A stretch of 64,000 bases of DNA, from assembly GCF_002355515.1 (NCBI RefSeq), contig NZ_AP014809.1:372001-436000 (forward strand). Direction: 5' to 3'. The notes beneath the pieces are model-generated. The model searched no databases, was not told the DNA's origin, and was given only the letters and a program-made list of their open reading frames with translations. Positions within the stretch are counted from its first letter, which is position 1; each line of letters starts with the position of its first letter. Of the stretch, positions 33,155 to 42,883 are shown in pieces. Source of the DNA: Methylorubrum populi (GTDB lineage: Bacteria; Pseudomonadota; Alphaproteobacteria; Rhizobiales; Beijerinckiaceae). The position numbers and the translations under genes were made by a program.

Positions 33155-36100
33155 TCAGGGCCTGGCGGAAGGCGGGCTGATGTCGAGCGGCTGGGCCTCC
33201 GGTACGGGAGGCGCCGGCTCGGCTTCGATGCGGGCGCGGCGGGCAGCCTCGTCCGCTTCCCTCTGGCGGGCTTGGCGCGCCGCCTCCTCGGCCGCCTGCT
33301 GCGCCCTGATCCGGGCCTGGCGTGCCGTCTCCTCCGCCACCGCGCGGGCGCGGTCCATCTCGATGCGGGCACGGCGGCGCTGGCGCTCGCTCTGGTCGGC
33401 GTCGAACAGCTCGATCTTCTCGAGTTCGCGCTGGAGCACGAGAGCCGCGAGGCCGGTGGTGAGCGGCGCCGTGTCGAGCCGCCGCTCCGGCGCCGTGAGC
33501 GGGCCGGTGAAGCCGAGCTGGATCGCGGGCGCGGCCCCGGACCAGCCCTTCGGGCCGGCCGCCGCGGTCAGGACCCCGCGGGCATCGAGGCTGCGATTGC
33601 GCGGATTGACCTGAAGCGTGCCGTTCCAGCGCGCCGGCCCGAGATCAATCCCGAACGGAGCCGTGCGCAGGATGCCGGCCGACATCGTGAAGGCCGCCGT
33701 GAGCGGTCCCGTCGCCTTGAGCGGACCCGCCGAGAGTTCGTCCGATACGAGCGCCTGGAGCCGCCCCTCGCGCAGGGGATCGTCCTCGGCAAGCGCTTTG
33801 CCCAGGGCCCGGTCGAGGGCGCCCGCATCGGCACCGGGCAGTGCGAGGCCGGCGATCCGGATCTCGCCGTTGCCCGAAAGGTCGTTCGCCAGCGCGGCGA
33901 GGCTCGCGCCCGTGGCACCGAAGCGCAGCGCCGCCGACAGCCGGCCGCCGATCGGTCCGGTCCCGATCAGGCCGGCGAGATCCGCACCGTCGACGCGCCC
34001 CTCACCCGACACCGCCGCGGCACCCGCCGGCCGGGCGAGGGTCACGGTGCCGCTCAGCCGCCCGCCCGCGAGCCCGGCCGAGAGGTCGCGCAGGTTCAGC
34101 GCGTCCCCCTCGCGCACCAGCGTCAGCGTCGCGGTGTCGGCGGTCAGGCCCCGGCCGAGATCGAGCTGAGCGATCGCGAGACCGAGGCTGACCTGCGGCT
34201 GAGCCGGTACGGCGGCGAAGCGCCCGCCGGCCTCGGTGGGAAACACCGTGGCCGCGGCCAGAGCCGGCAGGGACAGCCGGGCGAGAGTTGCGGTGCCGTT
34301 GAGCGCCCCGTCCGGGGCGCGGTCGAGGGCGATGGTGAGATCGCTTCCAGCGACCTGCCCGGTTATGTCGGCGTGCAGGGCCGCGTTCCGGCGCGACAGG
34401 TCGAGGGTGAGTGAGGCGGGCAGCGGCCCCGTCGCCGGTCCGGCCGCTCCGGCGAGGATCAGGAAGGGCGCGAGGTCGGTCGCCTGCAGCCGCACCGCGC
34501 CGCCGGTCGGGGGGCGGTCGAGGGCATCGAAAAGGATCGGGCGCGCCGTCGAGAGGACGAGGCCCGCAAGGTCACCCTCGACTTCGAGCGCGAGCGGCGC
34601 GGTTTCCTGCCGGGACTCGATGGCCGGGCGGGCTCCGGTCAGCCGCAGCCGCCCGGGTTGGCGCAGGCCGGCGATGTCGTCACGGCCAAACCAGCGCGCG
34701 GTCCTCTGCGTCGTCAGCGTCGCGTCGATGCGATCGATCCGGCCGAAGCGGGTCAGGAGCGCGAGGTCGAGATCGCCCTCCCCCGCCCGGCCCTTGGCAC
34801 GCGCGCGCAGCGCATCCGCCTCGCCGGATTCCCGCTCCAGGGTCAAATCGAGGGCCAAGCCGCTCTGGCGGAAGCTCGGCGGCACGAGCCGGGCCTCGGG
34901 CAGGAAACCGCGCTCCAACAGGGCGAGCAGCGGTGCCGCCCGACCCGCGGTGACGCGGCCCTCGATCCGCCCCGAGCCGTCCGGCGCGATCCGCCCGGCG
35001 AGCTGAGCGCTCGCCCCCGCGAGGTCGGCGATGTCGAGCGTGTCGACGACGAGGCTCGCACCGTCCGATTGCAGGCTGACCGCGATGGTGCCGTTGCCCG
35101 AATGGGCGCCGGCGGGCCCGTAGCGCACGTCGCGCGCCCGAAGCGTCAGGCCGAGATCGTGCTGGTGCAGGCCGGACATCAGGTCACCCAGCGGCGGCAA
35201 TTCGGCGATGTCGAGGCCGCTGGCCGAAAGCTGCGCGTCGAAGCGTCCGCGCCCGCTCGCACCGGCCCGAACGTAGCGGGCATTGCCGGTGACACGGGCC
35301 TCGCCCAGGGCGAGCCGCAAGTTGCGCAGCGAGAGATCGCCGCCGGCCGCGGAGAGGTCGGTGCCGAGATCGAAGGCGCGCCCGTCGAGGATCGCCGCGA
35401 CGCTCTCCTCCGCGCCGATCCGTCCGAGATAGCGCCCGAGCCCCTCCGAGTTACGTGCCGCGACGTCGATGTGGCCGGTGAAGCGGGGCGAACCCGACAG
35501 GTCCGCCTCGCCGGTCGCCGCGACGCTCGCAGCCCCCGGCGCCGTGCCCTCGAACCGCCGCAGGACGAGGCCGCCGGTGCGGTCGAAGGTGCCGCGGAAG
35601 GCGACGCCGGCCCAGTCGTCGAGGCCGAGAGCGACGCTCTCGGCGGCGAGGTCGAGGTCGAGGAGCAACGGCGGCGTCAGGGCCCCCGACGACAGCCCCT
35701 GCGCCAGGCGTCCGCCCGCCCCGCCGGACAGCAGCAGCCCGTCGAGGTCGAGGCGGCGCGTGCGGAGCGTCAGGCCGAGACGGGCTTCGCGCAGATCGAG
35801 GCGACCGCTGCCCGATAGCCGCGCCGCCTTGCCGCCGGGGTCGAGCTCGATCTCGACCGTCTTGGCCTTCGCCACGGGGCCGCGCGACTCGAACTTGGCC
35901 GCCAGGGTCAGCGGCAGGACGGCGCCGGCCGGCTGGACCGGCGGCCCGACGGTCAGTCTCGCGGTGCCTTCCGCCTCCGGTACGAGGCCGCGGTGAGCGA
36001 GGTCGCCGCCCGGCGCCTCCGCTGGCCTGAAGGCGAGGCGGGCATCGAGTTCGAGGCGGGGCATGGTGTCGCCGCCGCCGGTGAATTTCAGGGAGAGGGT

Positions 36101-36694
36101 GCCGTCGCTGCCGAAAGTGCCGGTGGCGAGATGAAAGGGGCTTCCCTTCGCGGTGCCTTCCGCCAGCCAGGGGCCGGCCAGAGCCGGCGCCCGCAGGCGC
36201 AGGTTCTCGGCCGAGAATACTTCCTGAGACGGCTCCTCGGACCGAGCGCCGGCCCGGGCGGCGGCGACGCTGAGACGCCGGATGCGCAGATCGTCGACCA
36301 CGACGTCGCGCCGCAGCGCCTGCGGCTCGCGCGGCAGGAGCAGCGCCTCGTCGGAGACCGGCAGGGTCAGCCGCGCACGCTCGATCGACGTCTGAACGAA
36401 GCGAACCTCGCCCTTGAGCAGCGGCGCCAGGGCGATCTCGGCGTCGACCGTCTGCGCGTCCAATGCCGGCCCGTCCTCCCCGCCGAGCCGTAACCGGGCA
36501 AGGCGGAGATGCGGCGACGGCAGCAGGCGAAGGTCGATCGTCCCCTCGCTGCGGGCAGGAGCGCCGACGGATTCGCTCAGCGTCCGGTCGATCAGCGCGC
36601 GGTGACCCGACCAGTCGATGAAGGGCGGGACGGCCAGGGCCGCCACGAGGACCAGCACGACGGCGCCCGCGAGCGCGGTCAGGAAATCACGCAC
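33155..36694 (-). CDS. AsmA-family protein
   Basis: This 1179-residue protein of the AsmA/TamB-related group is implicated in lipid transport to, or organisation of, the outer membrane. One N-terminal membrane anchor (FLTALAGAVVLVLVAALAVPPFIDW, split here; residues 3-30) is followed by the AsmA start SGHRALIDRTLSESVGAPA and long beta-rich repeats in the periplasm. A C-terminal AsmA_2-like region carries GNGEIRIAGLALPG. The end (~1095-1179) is a highly charged Arg/Ala/Glu coiled-coil (QSERQRRRARIEMDR and similar) with a Pro-rich tip, an unusual addition. It lies downstream of the 83-residue secreted-protein gene. Confidence 0.85.
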   Translation of the reverse strand: MRDFLTALAGAVVLVLVAALAVPPFIDWSGHRALIDRTLSESVGAPARSEGTIDLRLLPSPHLRLARLRLGGEDGPALDAQTVDAEIALAPLLKGEVRFVQTSIERARLTLPVSDEALLLPREPQALRRDVVVDDLRIRRLSVAAARAGARSEEPSQEVFSAENLRLRAPALAGPWLAEGTAKGSPFHLATGTFGSDGTLSLKFTGGGDTMPRLELDARLAFRPAEAPGGDLAHRGLVPEAEGTARLTVGPPVQPAGAVLPLTLAAKFESRGPVAKAKTVEIELDPGGKAARLSGSGRLDLREARLGLTLRTRRLDLDGLLLSGGAGGRLAQGLSSGALTPPLLLDLDLAAESVALGLDDWAGVAFRGTFDRTGGLVLRRFEGTAPGAASVAATGEADLSGSPRFTGHIDVAARNSEGLGRYLGRIGAEESVAAILDGRAFDLGTDLSAAGGDLSLRNLRLALGEARVTGNARYVRAGASGRGRFDAQLSASGLDIAELPPLGDLMSGLHQHDLGLTLRARDVRYGPAGAHSGNGTIAVSLQSDGASLVVDTLDIADLAGASAQLAGRIAPDGSGRIEGRVTAGRAAPLLALLERGFLPEARLVPPSFRQSGLALDLTLERESGEADALRARAKGRAGEGDLDLALLTRFGRIDRIDATLTTQRTARWFGRDDIAGLRQPGRLRLTGARPAIESRQETAPLALEVEGDLAGLVLSTARPILFDALDRPPTGGAVRLQATDLAPFLILAGAAGPATGPLPASLTLDLSRRNAALHADITGQVAGSDLTIALDRAPDGALNGTATLARLSLPALAAATVFPTEAGGRFAAVPAQPQVSLGLAIAQLDLGRGLTADTATLTLVREGDALNLRDLSAGLAGGRLSGTVTLARPAGAAAVSGEGRVDGADLAGLIGTGPIGGRLSAALRFGATGASLAALANDLSGNGEIRIAGLALPGADAGALDRALGKALAEDDPLREGRLQALVSDELSAGPLKATGPLTAAFTMSAGILRTAPFGIDLGPARWNGTLQVNPRNRSLDARGVLTAAAGPKGWSGAAPAIQLGFTGPLTAPERRLDTAPLTTGLAALVLQRELEKIELFDADQSERQRRRARIEMDRARAVAEETARQARIRAQQAAEEAARQARQREADEAARRARIEAEPAPPVPEAQPLDISPPSARP

Positions 36695-36852
36695 CGTTAT
36701 CGCTTCCGCCAGGTCTGCGGGCCGCAGGGCTTCGTTCGCGGGTCACGCGTTCGAAGGGCCGAAGCCTCCCGTGAGCACGCGCGCACCCGTTCCTGCGGCC
36801 ATAGCACAGGGGACGGGCCGCCCGCACCTCACACTCAAGCTTGTGACGGCCG

Positions 36853-37104
36853 TCAGCGCCGGATGCCGAAGGATGGCCCGGCCGGAGGCGGAACGTTGAG
36901 GGGCGCCCGTTGGATCTGATTGCGGATCGCGCTGTTCTCCAAGGTCTGGCGCTGTTCGAAGTTACGGTTCTGGTTGCGGTACTCGAACGCTTCGTTCTGC
37001 CGGCTCGTCGCGCCCCGGTTTCCGGGGCTCTGCGCGAGCGCCGGCGTGACGACCGGCGCAAGGGCTGCGAGCAGGGTCAGAACGGCGAGCGACGGGGCGC
37101 GCAT
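36853..37104 (-). CDS. small secreted Asn/Gln/Arg-rich hypothetical protein
   Basis: This 83-residue protein has a clear signal peptide (SLAVLTLLAALAPVVTPALA, cleavage before QS). The mature peptide is rich in Asn, Gln and Arg (NRGATSRQNEAFEYRNQNRN, then FEQRQTLENSAIRNQIQR), with a Pro-rich end. The start at 37104 has AAGGA ~9 bases upstream. A reading from 37317 would run into the divergent uvrD promoter region and is rejected. Function unknown. Confidence 0.65.
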   Translation of the reverse strand: MRAPSLAVLTLLAALAPVVTPALAQSPGNRGATSRQNEAFEYRNQNRNFEQRQTLENSAIRNQIQRAPLNVPPPAGPSFGIRR

Positions 37105-37219
37105 GGCCTCGTTTCCTTCATCGGTGTCGGCTTCGGGTTTCGGGAGTGACGCGTGAGGAGGGGCGCCGGTTCCGGATCGGGTCTCGACGGCGTTCGCCTT
37201 TTGGTCCAGGGAAGCGCGC

Positions 37220-39604
37220 ATGATGCAAGAGCCCAACGACGCGCCCGGCGCGTTCCGGCCGCGCCCGTCCGACGACGATGCGCCGTCGGCTCCGACCTCC
37301 ATCGCCGCCCGTGCCATGGCCGCCCTGCGGCCCGAGGGCGCATCTTATCTCACCGGCCTCAACCCGGAGCAGCGGCGTGCCGTGGAGGCGACGGAAGGCC
37401 CGGTGCTCGTGCTCGCCGGTGCCGGCACCGGCAAGACGCGGGTACTGACGACGCGCATTGCCCACCTCATCGCGACCGGCAAGGCCCGGCCCTACGACAT
37501 CCTCTCGGTGACCTTCACCAACAAGGCCGCGCGGGAGATGAAGCACCGCATCGGGCAGTTGATCGGCCCGGCGGGCGAAGGCATGCCCTGGCTCGGCACC
37601 TTTCACGCCATCGGCACCAAGATCCTGCGCCGCCACGCCGAACTGGTCGGGCTCAGATCCGATTTCACGATCCTCGGCACCGACGACCAGCTGCGCCTGA
37701 TGAAGCAGGTCATCGCCGACCAGAACATCGACGAGAAGCGCTGGCCGGCGCGCTCGCTCGCCCACACCATCGACGGCTGGAAGAACCGGGGTCTCGGGCC
37801 CGAGCAGGTGCCCCCGGGCGAGGCGCAGGCCTTCGCCTTCGGCAAGGGCGGCCAGCTCTACGCCGCCTATCAGGCCCGGCTCGCCACCCTCAACGCGGTC
37901 GATTTCGGCGACCTGCTGCTGCTGTGCCTCAAGCTCTGGCGCGAGAACCCGGACATCCTGAGGAATTACCAGGACCGTTTCAAATATATCCTGGTCGATG
38001 AGTATCAGGACACCAACGTGGCGCAGTACCTCTGGCTGCGCCTGCTCGCGCAACTCCGAAAAAACGTCGCCTGCGTCGGCGACGACGACCAGTCGATCTA
38101 CGGCTGGCGCGGCGCCGAGGTCGACAACATCCTGCGCTTCGAGCACGACTTCCCCGGCGCCACCGTGGTGCGGCTGGAGCGCAATTACCGCTCGACCGGC
38201 CACATCCTCGCCGCCGCCTCCGGCCTCATCGCCAAGAACGAAGGCCGGCTCGGCAAGACGCTCCGCACGGAAGACGAGGCGGGCGAGCCGGTCACCGTGA
38301 CCGGCGCGTGGGATTCGGAAGAAGAGGCACGACAGGTCGCCGAGTCGATCGAGTCGCTCCAGCGCAAGGGGCACCCGCTCTCCGAGATCGCCGTGCTGGT
38401 GCGGATCTCGGCGCAGATGCGCGAGATCGAGGACCGCTTCGTGCAGGTCGGCCTGCCCTACCGGGTCATCGGCGGCCCGCGCTTCTACGAACGCGCCGAG
38501 ATCCGCGATGCGCTGGCCTATCTGCGCGTGACGATGAACGGCGCCGACGACCTCGCCTTCGAGCGCATCTTCAACACGCCCAAGCGCGGCCTCGGCGACG
38601 CGACGCTGCAGACCCTTCACGCCTACGCCCGCGCCGACCGGATTCCTCTGCTCGCCGCGGCGAGGAAGCTGATCGAAACCGACGAGCTGAAGCCCCGCGC
38701 CCGCTCGATGCTGCGCGGCCTCGTCGAGAGCTTTTCGCGCTGGATCCGTCTGGTCGAGACCAAGCCGCATCCCGAGGTCGCACAGACCATCTTGGAGGAA
38801 TCCGGCTACACCGAGATGTGGCAGAAGGACCGTTCGGCCGACGCCGCCGGGCGGCTCGAAAACCTCAAGGAATTCGTCCGCTCGATGGAAGAATTCCCGG
38901 ACATGGCCGCCTTCCTCGAACACGTCTCCCTCGTGATGGAGGCCTCCGAGGCGGAAGGGGCCGACCGCGTCTCGCTGATGACGCTGCATGCGGCCAAGGG
39001 ACTCGAATTCGACACGGTGTTCCTACCCGGCTGGGAGGACGGCCTGTTCCCGAACCAGCGCGCCATCGACGAGAGCGGGCGGGCCGGCCTGGAGGAGGAA
39101 CGGCGCCTCGCCCATGTCGGGCTCACCCGGGCCCGCAAGCGCGCCAAGCTGTCGTTTGCGGTCAACCGGCGCATCCACGGCCTGTGGTCCTCGACCATCC
39201 CCTCGCGCTTCATCGACGAACTGCCGCCGCAGGCCGTGGACGTGGTCGAAGCGCCCGCGCATTTCTCGGCCGGCGCCTCGCGCTTCGACCGCAACCCGGC
39301 CCCGTTCGGCTCTTCCTACGGCACGCCGGGCTGGCAGCGGGCGCAGGCGAACACCGCGGGCGGCTTCGGCGGGGGATTCGGCAACGGCCGCGGTGGCGGC
39401 CGCACGAGCGGCCCGCGCGAGATCGAGGGCGAGTTGATCGCCAAATCGACCGGCGCACCGGCCGCCTTCGAGCACGGGGCCCGGGTCTTCCACACCAAGT
39501 TCGGCCCCGGCACGGTCGCCGGCATCGACGGGAACAAGCTCACCGTTGACTTCGACAAGGCCGGTCGGAAGATGGTGCTCGACAGCTTCCTCCAGCCCGG
39601 TTGA
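37220..39604 (+). CDS. uvrD: UvrD/PcrA-type ATP-dependent 3'-5' DNA helicase
   Basis: This SF1A helicase for nucleotide excision and mismatch repair has 794 residues. The helicase motifs in order are Q-motif LNPEQRRAV (~48), Walker A LAGAGTGKT (~65-73), VTFTNKAAREM (Ia), VDEYQDTN (II, ~260), VGDDDQSIYGWRGA (III, ~285), LERNYRST (IV), LMTLHAAKGLEFD (V) and VGLTRARKR (VI). A glycine-rich linker near 710-735 leads to a C-terminal VFHTKFGPGTVAGIDGNKL region, the Tudor-like RNA-polymerase-interacting module typical of PcrA/UvrD. The ATG at 37220 has AGGGAAG upstream. Confidence 0.95.
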   Translation: MMQEPNDAPGAFRPRPSDDDAPSAPTSIAARAMAALRPEGASYLTGLNPEQRRAVEATEGPVLVLAGAGTGKTRVLTTRIAHLIATGKARPYDILSVTFTNKAAREMKHRIGQLIGPAGEGMPWLGTFHAIGTKILRRHAELVGLRSDFTILGTDDQLRLMKQVIADQNIDEKRWPARSLAHTIDGWKNRGLGPEQVPPGEAQAFAFGKGGQLYAAYQARLATLNAVDFGDLLLLCLKLWRENPDILRNYQDRFKYILVDEYQDTNVAQYLWLRLLAQLRKNVACVGDDDQSIYGWRGAEVDNILRFEHDFPGATVVRLERNYRSTGHILAAASGLIAKNEGRLGKTLRTEDEAGEPVTVTGAWDSEEEARQVAESIESLQRKGHPLSEIAVLVRISAQMREIEDRFVQVGLPYRVIGGPRFYERAEIRDALAYLRVTMNGADDLAFERIFNTPKRGLGDATLQTLHAYARADRIPLLAAARKLIETDELKPRARSMLRGLVESFSRWIRLVETKPHPEVAQTILEESGYTEMWQKDRSADAAGRLENLKEFVRSMEEFPDMAAFLEHVSLVMEASEAEGADRVSLMTLHAAKGLEFDTVFLPGWEDGLFPNQRAIDESGRAGLEEERRLAHVGLTRARKRAKLSFAVNRRIHGLWSSTIPSRFIDELPPQAVDVVEAPAHFSAGASRFDRNPAPFGSSYGTPGWQRAQANTAGGFGGGFGNGRGGGRTSGPREIEGELIAKSTGAPAAFEHGARVFHTKFGPGTVAGIDGNKLTVDFDKAGRKMVLDSFLQPG

Positions 39605-39984
39605 AGCGTCCCGCCGGCGGCCTCCGCCGGCTGCGCCGCCGCCCCGGGAGGGCGACGCCCCCGATGGCCTTGGTCAGGATCGCCCCGATCCGCCGGCAGC
39701 GCCGAGAGGCGCCAGGGTCATCGCTTCTTCGCAGAGCCGTCACGCCCCCGTCGCCCGCGCTTGCAACCCTCGCAGGGCGGGCGAAGCGTTGCCGTAAAGC
39801 CGCGTTCCACAGCCTTCGCGTCGAGCCGTGGAACCGACTCACCGGGTTTGGCTTTGCTCTTGCGTACAGATGAACGAAGATCGGCGATGTCTTCGCCGAA
39901 TCAAGGGAGAAGTCGGACAGTCGAGACTGGTTGAAAAAGCGAGTTTGCGAGAGTCACGCACGAGTCAAGGTGGAGTGTTGATCC
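39605..39984. other. 380-base intergenic region between uvrD and phoH
   Basis: A perfect 8-bp hairpin, GCCGGCGG/CCGCCGGC (39613-39631), follows uvrD and may terminate it. The rest is expected to hold the phoH promoter. It is less GC-rich after 39880. I see no RNA gene or convincing small ORF. Confidence 0.45.
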
Positions 39985-40701
39985 ATGAAGAGACGACGCG
40001 CACGGCTTGAACTGGTTGAGGACCGACCGATCCGGATGCATCGGACACGCTTCGACGAGGAACGTAATCCCGCACCGATCCAACCCCTGACGGATAAACA
40101 AGGCCAGTATCTCGACGCGCTCGCGTCATCTTCGCAAGTCATCGTCTTAGGCCCCGCCGGCACGGGCAAGACTTTCATTGCCGGCACACGCGCCGCGGAT
40201 CTTCTTCGGCAACGCCGGATCTCGAAGGTCGTCATCACCCGTCCCAACGTTCCCTCGGGCCGCTCGCTCGGCTTCTTCCCCGGCACGCTGGAAGAGAAGA
40301 TCGCCCCCTGGGTCGCCCCCCTGACCGAGACGATGAAGGAGCGCATGGGGGCCGCCGCCTTCGACATCGCGGTGAAGGCCGGCGACATCGAGGTGGTGCC
40401 GTTCGAGGTGATGCGCGGACGCACCTTCAAGAACTGCCTCGTGATCCTCGACGAGGCGCAGAACACCACCACGCCCGAAATCAAGATGTTCCTGACCCGC
40501 ATCGGCGACGATTGCCAGGTCATCATCAACGGCGACGTCTCGCAGACCGACTTGCGTGAAACGTCGGGGCTTCGCACCGTCATCCACTTGGTGAAGAGCC
40601 GGATGATGGCGATCCCGATCGTGGAGTTCACCCTCGACGACATCGTCCGCTCCGGCATCTGCGCGGAATGGGTGAAGGCATTCGAGGAGGAGCGGCTCTA
40701 A
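39985..40701 (+). CDS. PhoH-family ATPase
   Basis: This 238-residue single-domain P-loop protein of the PhoH family has Walker A LGPAGTGKTF (~residues 54-63) and Walker B CLVILDEAQN (~150-159). QVIINGDVSQTDL is sensor-like. The family is predicted RNA/DNA helicase-like and often responds to phosphate or heat stress. It is the short form without N-terminal KH or PIN domains, and distinct from the PhoH/YbeZ gene usually found next to ybeY. A GGTGGAG site lies nine bases before the ATG. A hairpin (40719-40750) follows. Confidence 0.88.
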   Translation: MKRRRARLELVEDRPIRMHRTRFDEERNPAPIQPLTDKQGQYLDALASSSQVIVLGPAGTGKTFIAGTRAADLLRQRRISKVVITRPNVPSGRSLGFFPGTLEEKIAPWVAPLTETMKERMGAAAFDIAVKAGDIEVVPFEVMRGRTFKNCLVILDEAQNTTTPEIKMFLTRIGDDCQVIINGDVSQTDLRETSGLRTVIHLVKSRMMAIPIVEFTLDDIVRSGICAEWVKAFEEERL

Positions 40702-40718
40702 AGCCGCCCGACCATGCG

Positions 40719-40750
40719 CGATGACGGGGTCTCGTGAGGCCTCGTCATCG
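40719..40750. terminator. hairpin between phoH and aqpZ
   Basis: CGATGACGGGG (40719-40729) pairs with CCTCGTCATCG (40740-40750), 11 bp with one G-T wobble. It lies between two convergent genes. No T-tract follows. Confidence 0.55.
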
Positions 40751-40764
40751 TTCGCGCTTCGGCT

Positions 40765-41505
40765 TCAGATTTCGACGCCTCTCTCGACGATCGCCGTCTC
40801 GACGATGTCGGCGGGCTCGTAGAGCCAGCGCGCCACGATGCCGGCCAAGATCGCTCCGGCGATCGGGGCCAGCCAGAACAGCCATAGCTGCGCGACATAT
40901 TCCGGGCCCGCGAACAGGGCCGGGCCCGTGCTCCGGGCCGGATTGACCGACGTGTTGGTCACTGGAATCGAGATCAGGTGAATGAGTACCAGGGCGAAGC
41001 CAATGGGAATGCCGGCGAAACCCGCCGCCGCTCCCTTCGACGTCGTCCCGATGATGATGAAGATGAAGATGAACGTCGTCAGGACTTCGGTGATCAGGCA
41101 GGCGGCAAGGCCGTACTTGCCCGGACTGAGTTCACCGTAGCCGTTCGAGGCGAACCCGTTGGGGACCCAGCCCGCCTTGCCGGATGCAATGGTGTAGAGG
41201 GTGAAGGCGGCCACCGTGGCGCCGATGACCTGCGCGAGGATGTAGGGCAGCACGTGTCGGTTGGCGCAGCGCCGGGCCGACCACAGACCGAGGGTCACGG
41301 CCGGGTTGAAATGGCCCCCCGAGATGTGGCCGACCGCGTAGGCCATCGTCAGCACGGTGAAGCCGAAGGCGAACGCCACGCCCAGGAAGCCGATCCCGAG
41401 ATCCGGATAGGCCGCGGACAGGACGGCGGCGCCGCACCCGCCGAAGGTCAGCCAGAAGGTGCCGAAGAATTCGGCGGTCGTCCGACGCATCGTATCGTGA
41501 TCCAT
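40765..41505 (-). CDS. aqpZ: aquaporin Z
   Basis: This inner-membrane water channel has 246 residues, six membrane spans and two re-entrant NPA loops: [11 protein letters not shown] (~residues 57-67) and [12 protein letters not shown] (~182-193). The His in LIHLISIP and Arg after the second NPA match the narrow selectivity filter of AqpZ rather than a glycerol facilitator. [19 protein letters not shown] is the usual N-terminus. It is convergent with phoH. Confidence 0.93.
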   Translation of the reverse strand: MDHDTMRRTTAEFFGTFWLTFGGCGAAVLSAAYPDLGIGFLGVAFAFGFTVLTMAYAVGHISGGHFNPAVTLGLWSARRCANRHVLPYILAQVIGATVAAFTLYTIASGKAGWVPNGFASNGYGELSPGKYGLAACLITEVLTTFIFIFIIIGTTSKGAAAGFAGIPIGFALVLIHLISIPVTNTSVNPARSTGPALFAGPEYVAQLWLFWLAPIAGAILAGIVARWLYEPADIVETAIVERGVEI

Positions 41506-41834
41506 GGCGACACCTCATGCTGCGGAGGTCGCGGGGCGCGTTCGAAGCGGTCGTATCGGCAATCTGGTCGGCGCACCGCGAGACCAACTCGTCTGCGTCG
41601 GCACCCGCCGGACGCGTCCGACGAAGATTTCACACCCGCACCGGGCCAACAATGATCGGTGTCACGGGTCGAGCGGCACTAAGAAGTTGTACCGCTTCGG
41701 CATCAAATCCATCGTGACCAGCAATCTCGTGCCGTCACATTGCAGGTGATTACGCTGCCTCGCGAAACACCGCCGGCACGATGCTTCCGACCGGCGTCAG
41801 GACGCGTCTGACACGTCCCGGATGGTCTCGGGCC
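41506..41834. other. 329-base intergenic region upstream of aqpZ
   Basis: It holds the aqpZ promoter region and the end of the exonuclease transcript. A near-perfect hairpin, GTCAGGACGC/GCGTCTGAC with one bulged base (41796-41812), lies 23 bases after the exonuclease stop and may be its terminator. Nothing else is recognised. Confidence 0.45.
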
Positions 41835-42728
41835 TCAGGCGGCAGCAACACCCTTCGTCCGCAGCGGCCCGACGCTCTTGCCGTCCAGCAACTGACGCAG
41901 GCGCTCGACATCGTCGAAGTTGTTCGAGGTGAGGTCGGTGACATCGCCCTCGACGAGCGCATCGACGTGGCGGCAACGGCGGCGATGCGTGCCCGCCGGA
42001 CAGGAACAGCGGAGATACGGCCCGTCCGTCCGCTCCTCGAATTCCAGCACGTAGCGGTTGCCGGTGCTGCCACGCATGGCGAACCGCAGCTCGCCTTTAG
42101 GCCGCAGATCGACGATGCCGGAGGCCCGCAGGGCGTGGGCGGAGGTGGAGCGGGTGAAGTCGCGCCGCGGTCCGGCAACCGCGCGGATCGGGGTCAGCCC
42201 GAGGCCGCGGGCGAGGTCGAGGATATCTGCGGCGCCGGTCTCGCGCAGGGCCGCGAGCGCGATCTCGGCGCAGGCATAGGCATCCTCGCCGGCATCGTGG
42301 TGCTCGAAGCGGATGCCGAGGCGCCCCGCCACCTTGGCGAGACCGTGGCCGGCGGGATCGGGGAAGATGCGCCGGGCGATCTGAAGGGTGCAAAGCCCGG
42401 CCATGTCCGGCACGGTCTCGCCCCAAGCGGCGAGTGAGGCGGCGAGAACGCCCATATCGAAGCCGGCATTGTGCGCGAGCATCAGACCGCCCGACAGGTC
42501 CGGCAGGAATTCCGCCATCACCTCCGGGCAGCTCGGCGCGTCGCGCACGTCCGCCGGCAGGATGCCGTGGACGCGAATGTTGCCGGGAGAGAACCGCATC
42601 TGCGGCGGTCGGATCAGCCGGGATTCGCGCCGCACCACCCGGCCGCCCTCGATCCAGGCAAGGCCGACCGCGCAAGCGCTGTCGCGCCGCTCGTTGGCGG
42701 TCTCGAAATCGATCGCGACGACGCTCAT
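41835..42728 (-). CDS. DEDDh 3'-5' exonuclease with C-terminal SWIM-like zinc motif
   Basis: This 297-residue protein has an N-terminal DnaQ/RNase-T-like exonuclease (residues ~1-170). Exo I is DFETA (7-11), Exo II LMLAHNAGFDMGV (~80-92), and Exo III HHDAGEDAYACAEI with the His and Asp of the DEDDh site (~145-158). After a linker, a C-x-C-x8-C-x-H motif (Cys241, Cys243, Cys252, His254) forms a SWIM-type zinc finger, probably for nucleic-acid binding. The ATG at 42728 gives MSVVAIDFETA, typical of the family. An upstream reading to 42827 adds 33 unconvincing residues. Substrate unknown; a DNA-repair role is inference. Confidence 0.8.
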   Translation of the reverse strand: MSVVAIDFETANERRDSACAVGLAWIEGGRVVRRESRLIRPPQMRFSPGNIRVHGILPADVRDAPSCPEVMAEFLPDLSGGLMLAHNAGFDMGVLAASLAAWGETVPDMAGLCTLQIARRIFPDPAGHGLAKVAGRLGIRFEHHDAGEDAYACAEIALAALRETGAADILDLARGLGLTPIRAVAGPRRDFTRSTSAHALRASGIVDLRPKGELRFAMRGSTGNRYVLEFEERTDGPYLRCSCPAGTHRRRCRHVDALVEGDVTDLTSNNFDDVERLRQLLDGKSVGPLRTKGVAAA

Positions 42729-42883
42729 GCCCCGGAGATTAGGGGGTCGTGGACCGATCCCGCAAGGCGCGGGGAGCGGGGCCGGACCGACGCACGCGCC
42801 GGATGTCGTGATCGCGGGGCGGGACACGAACGCGGCCCGAACTGGTTACCGGGCGACACTATGATGGGATGATCGAGGTCGTC

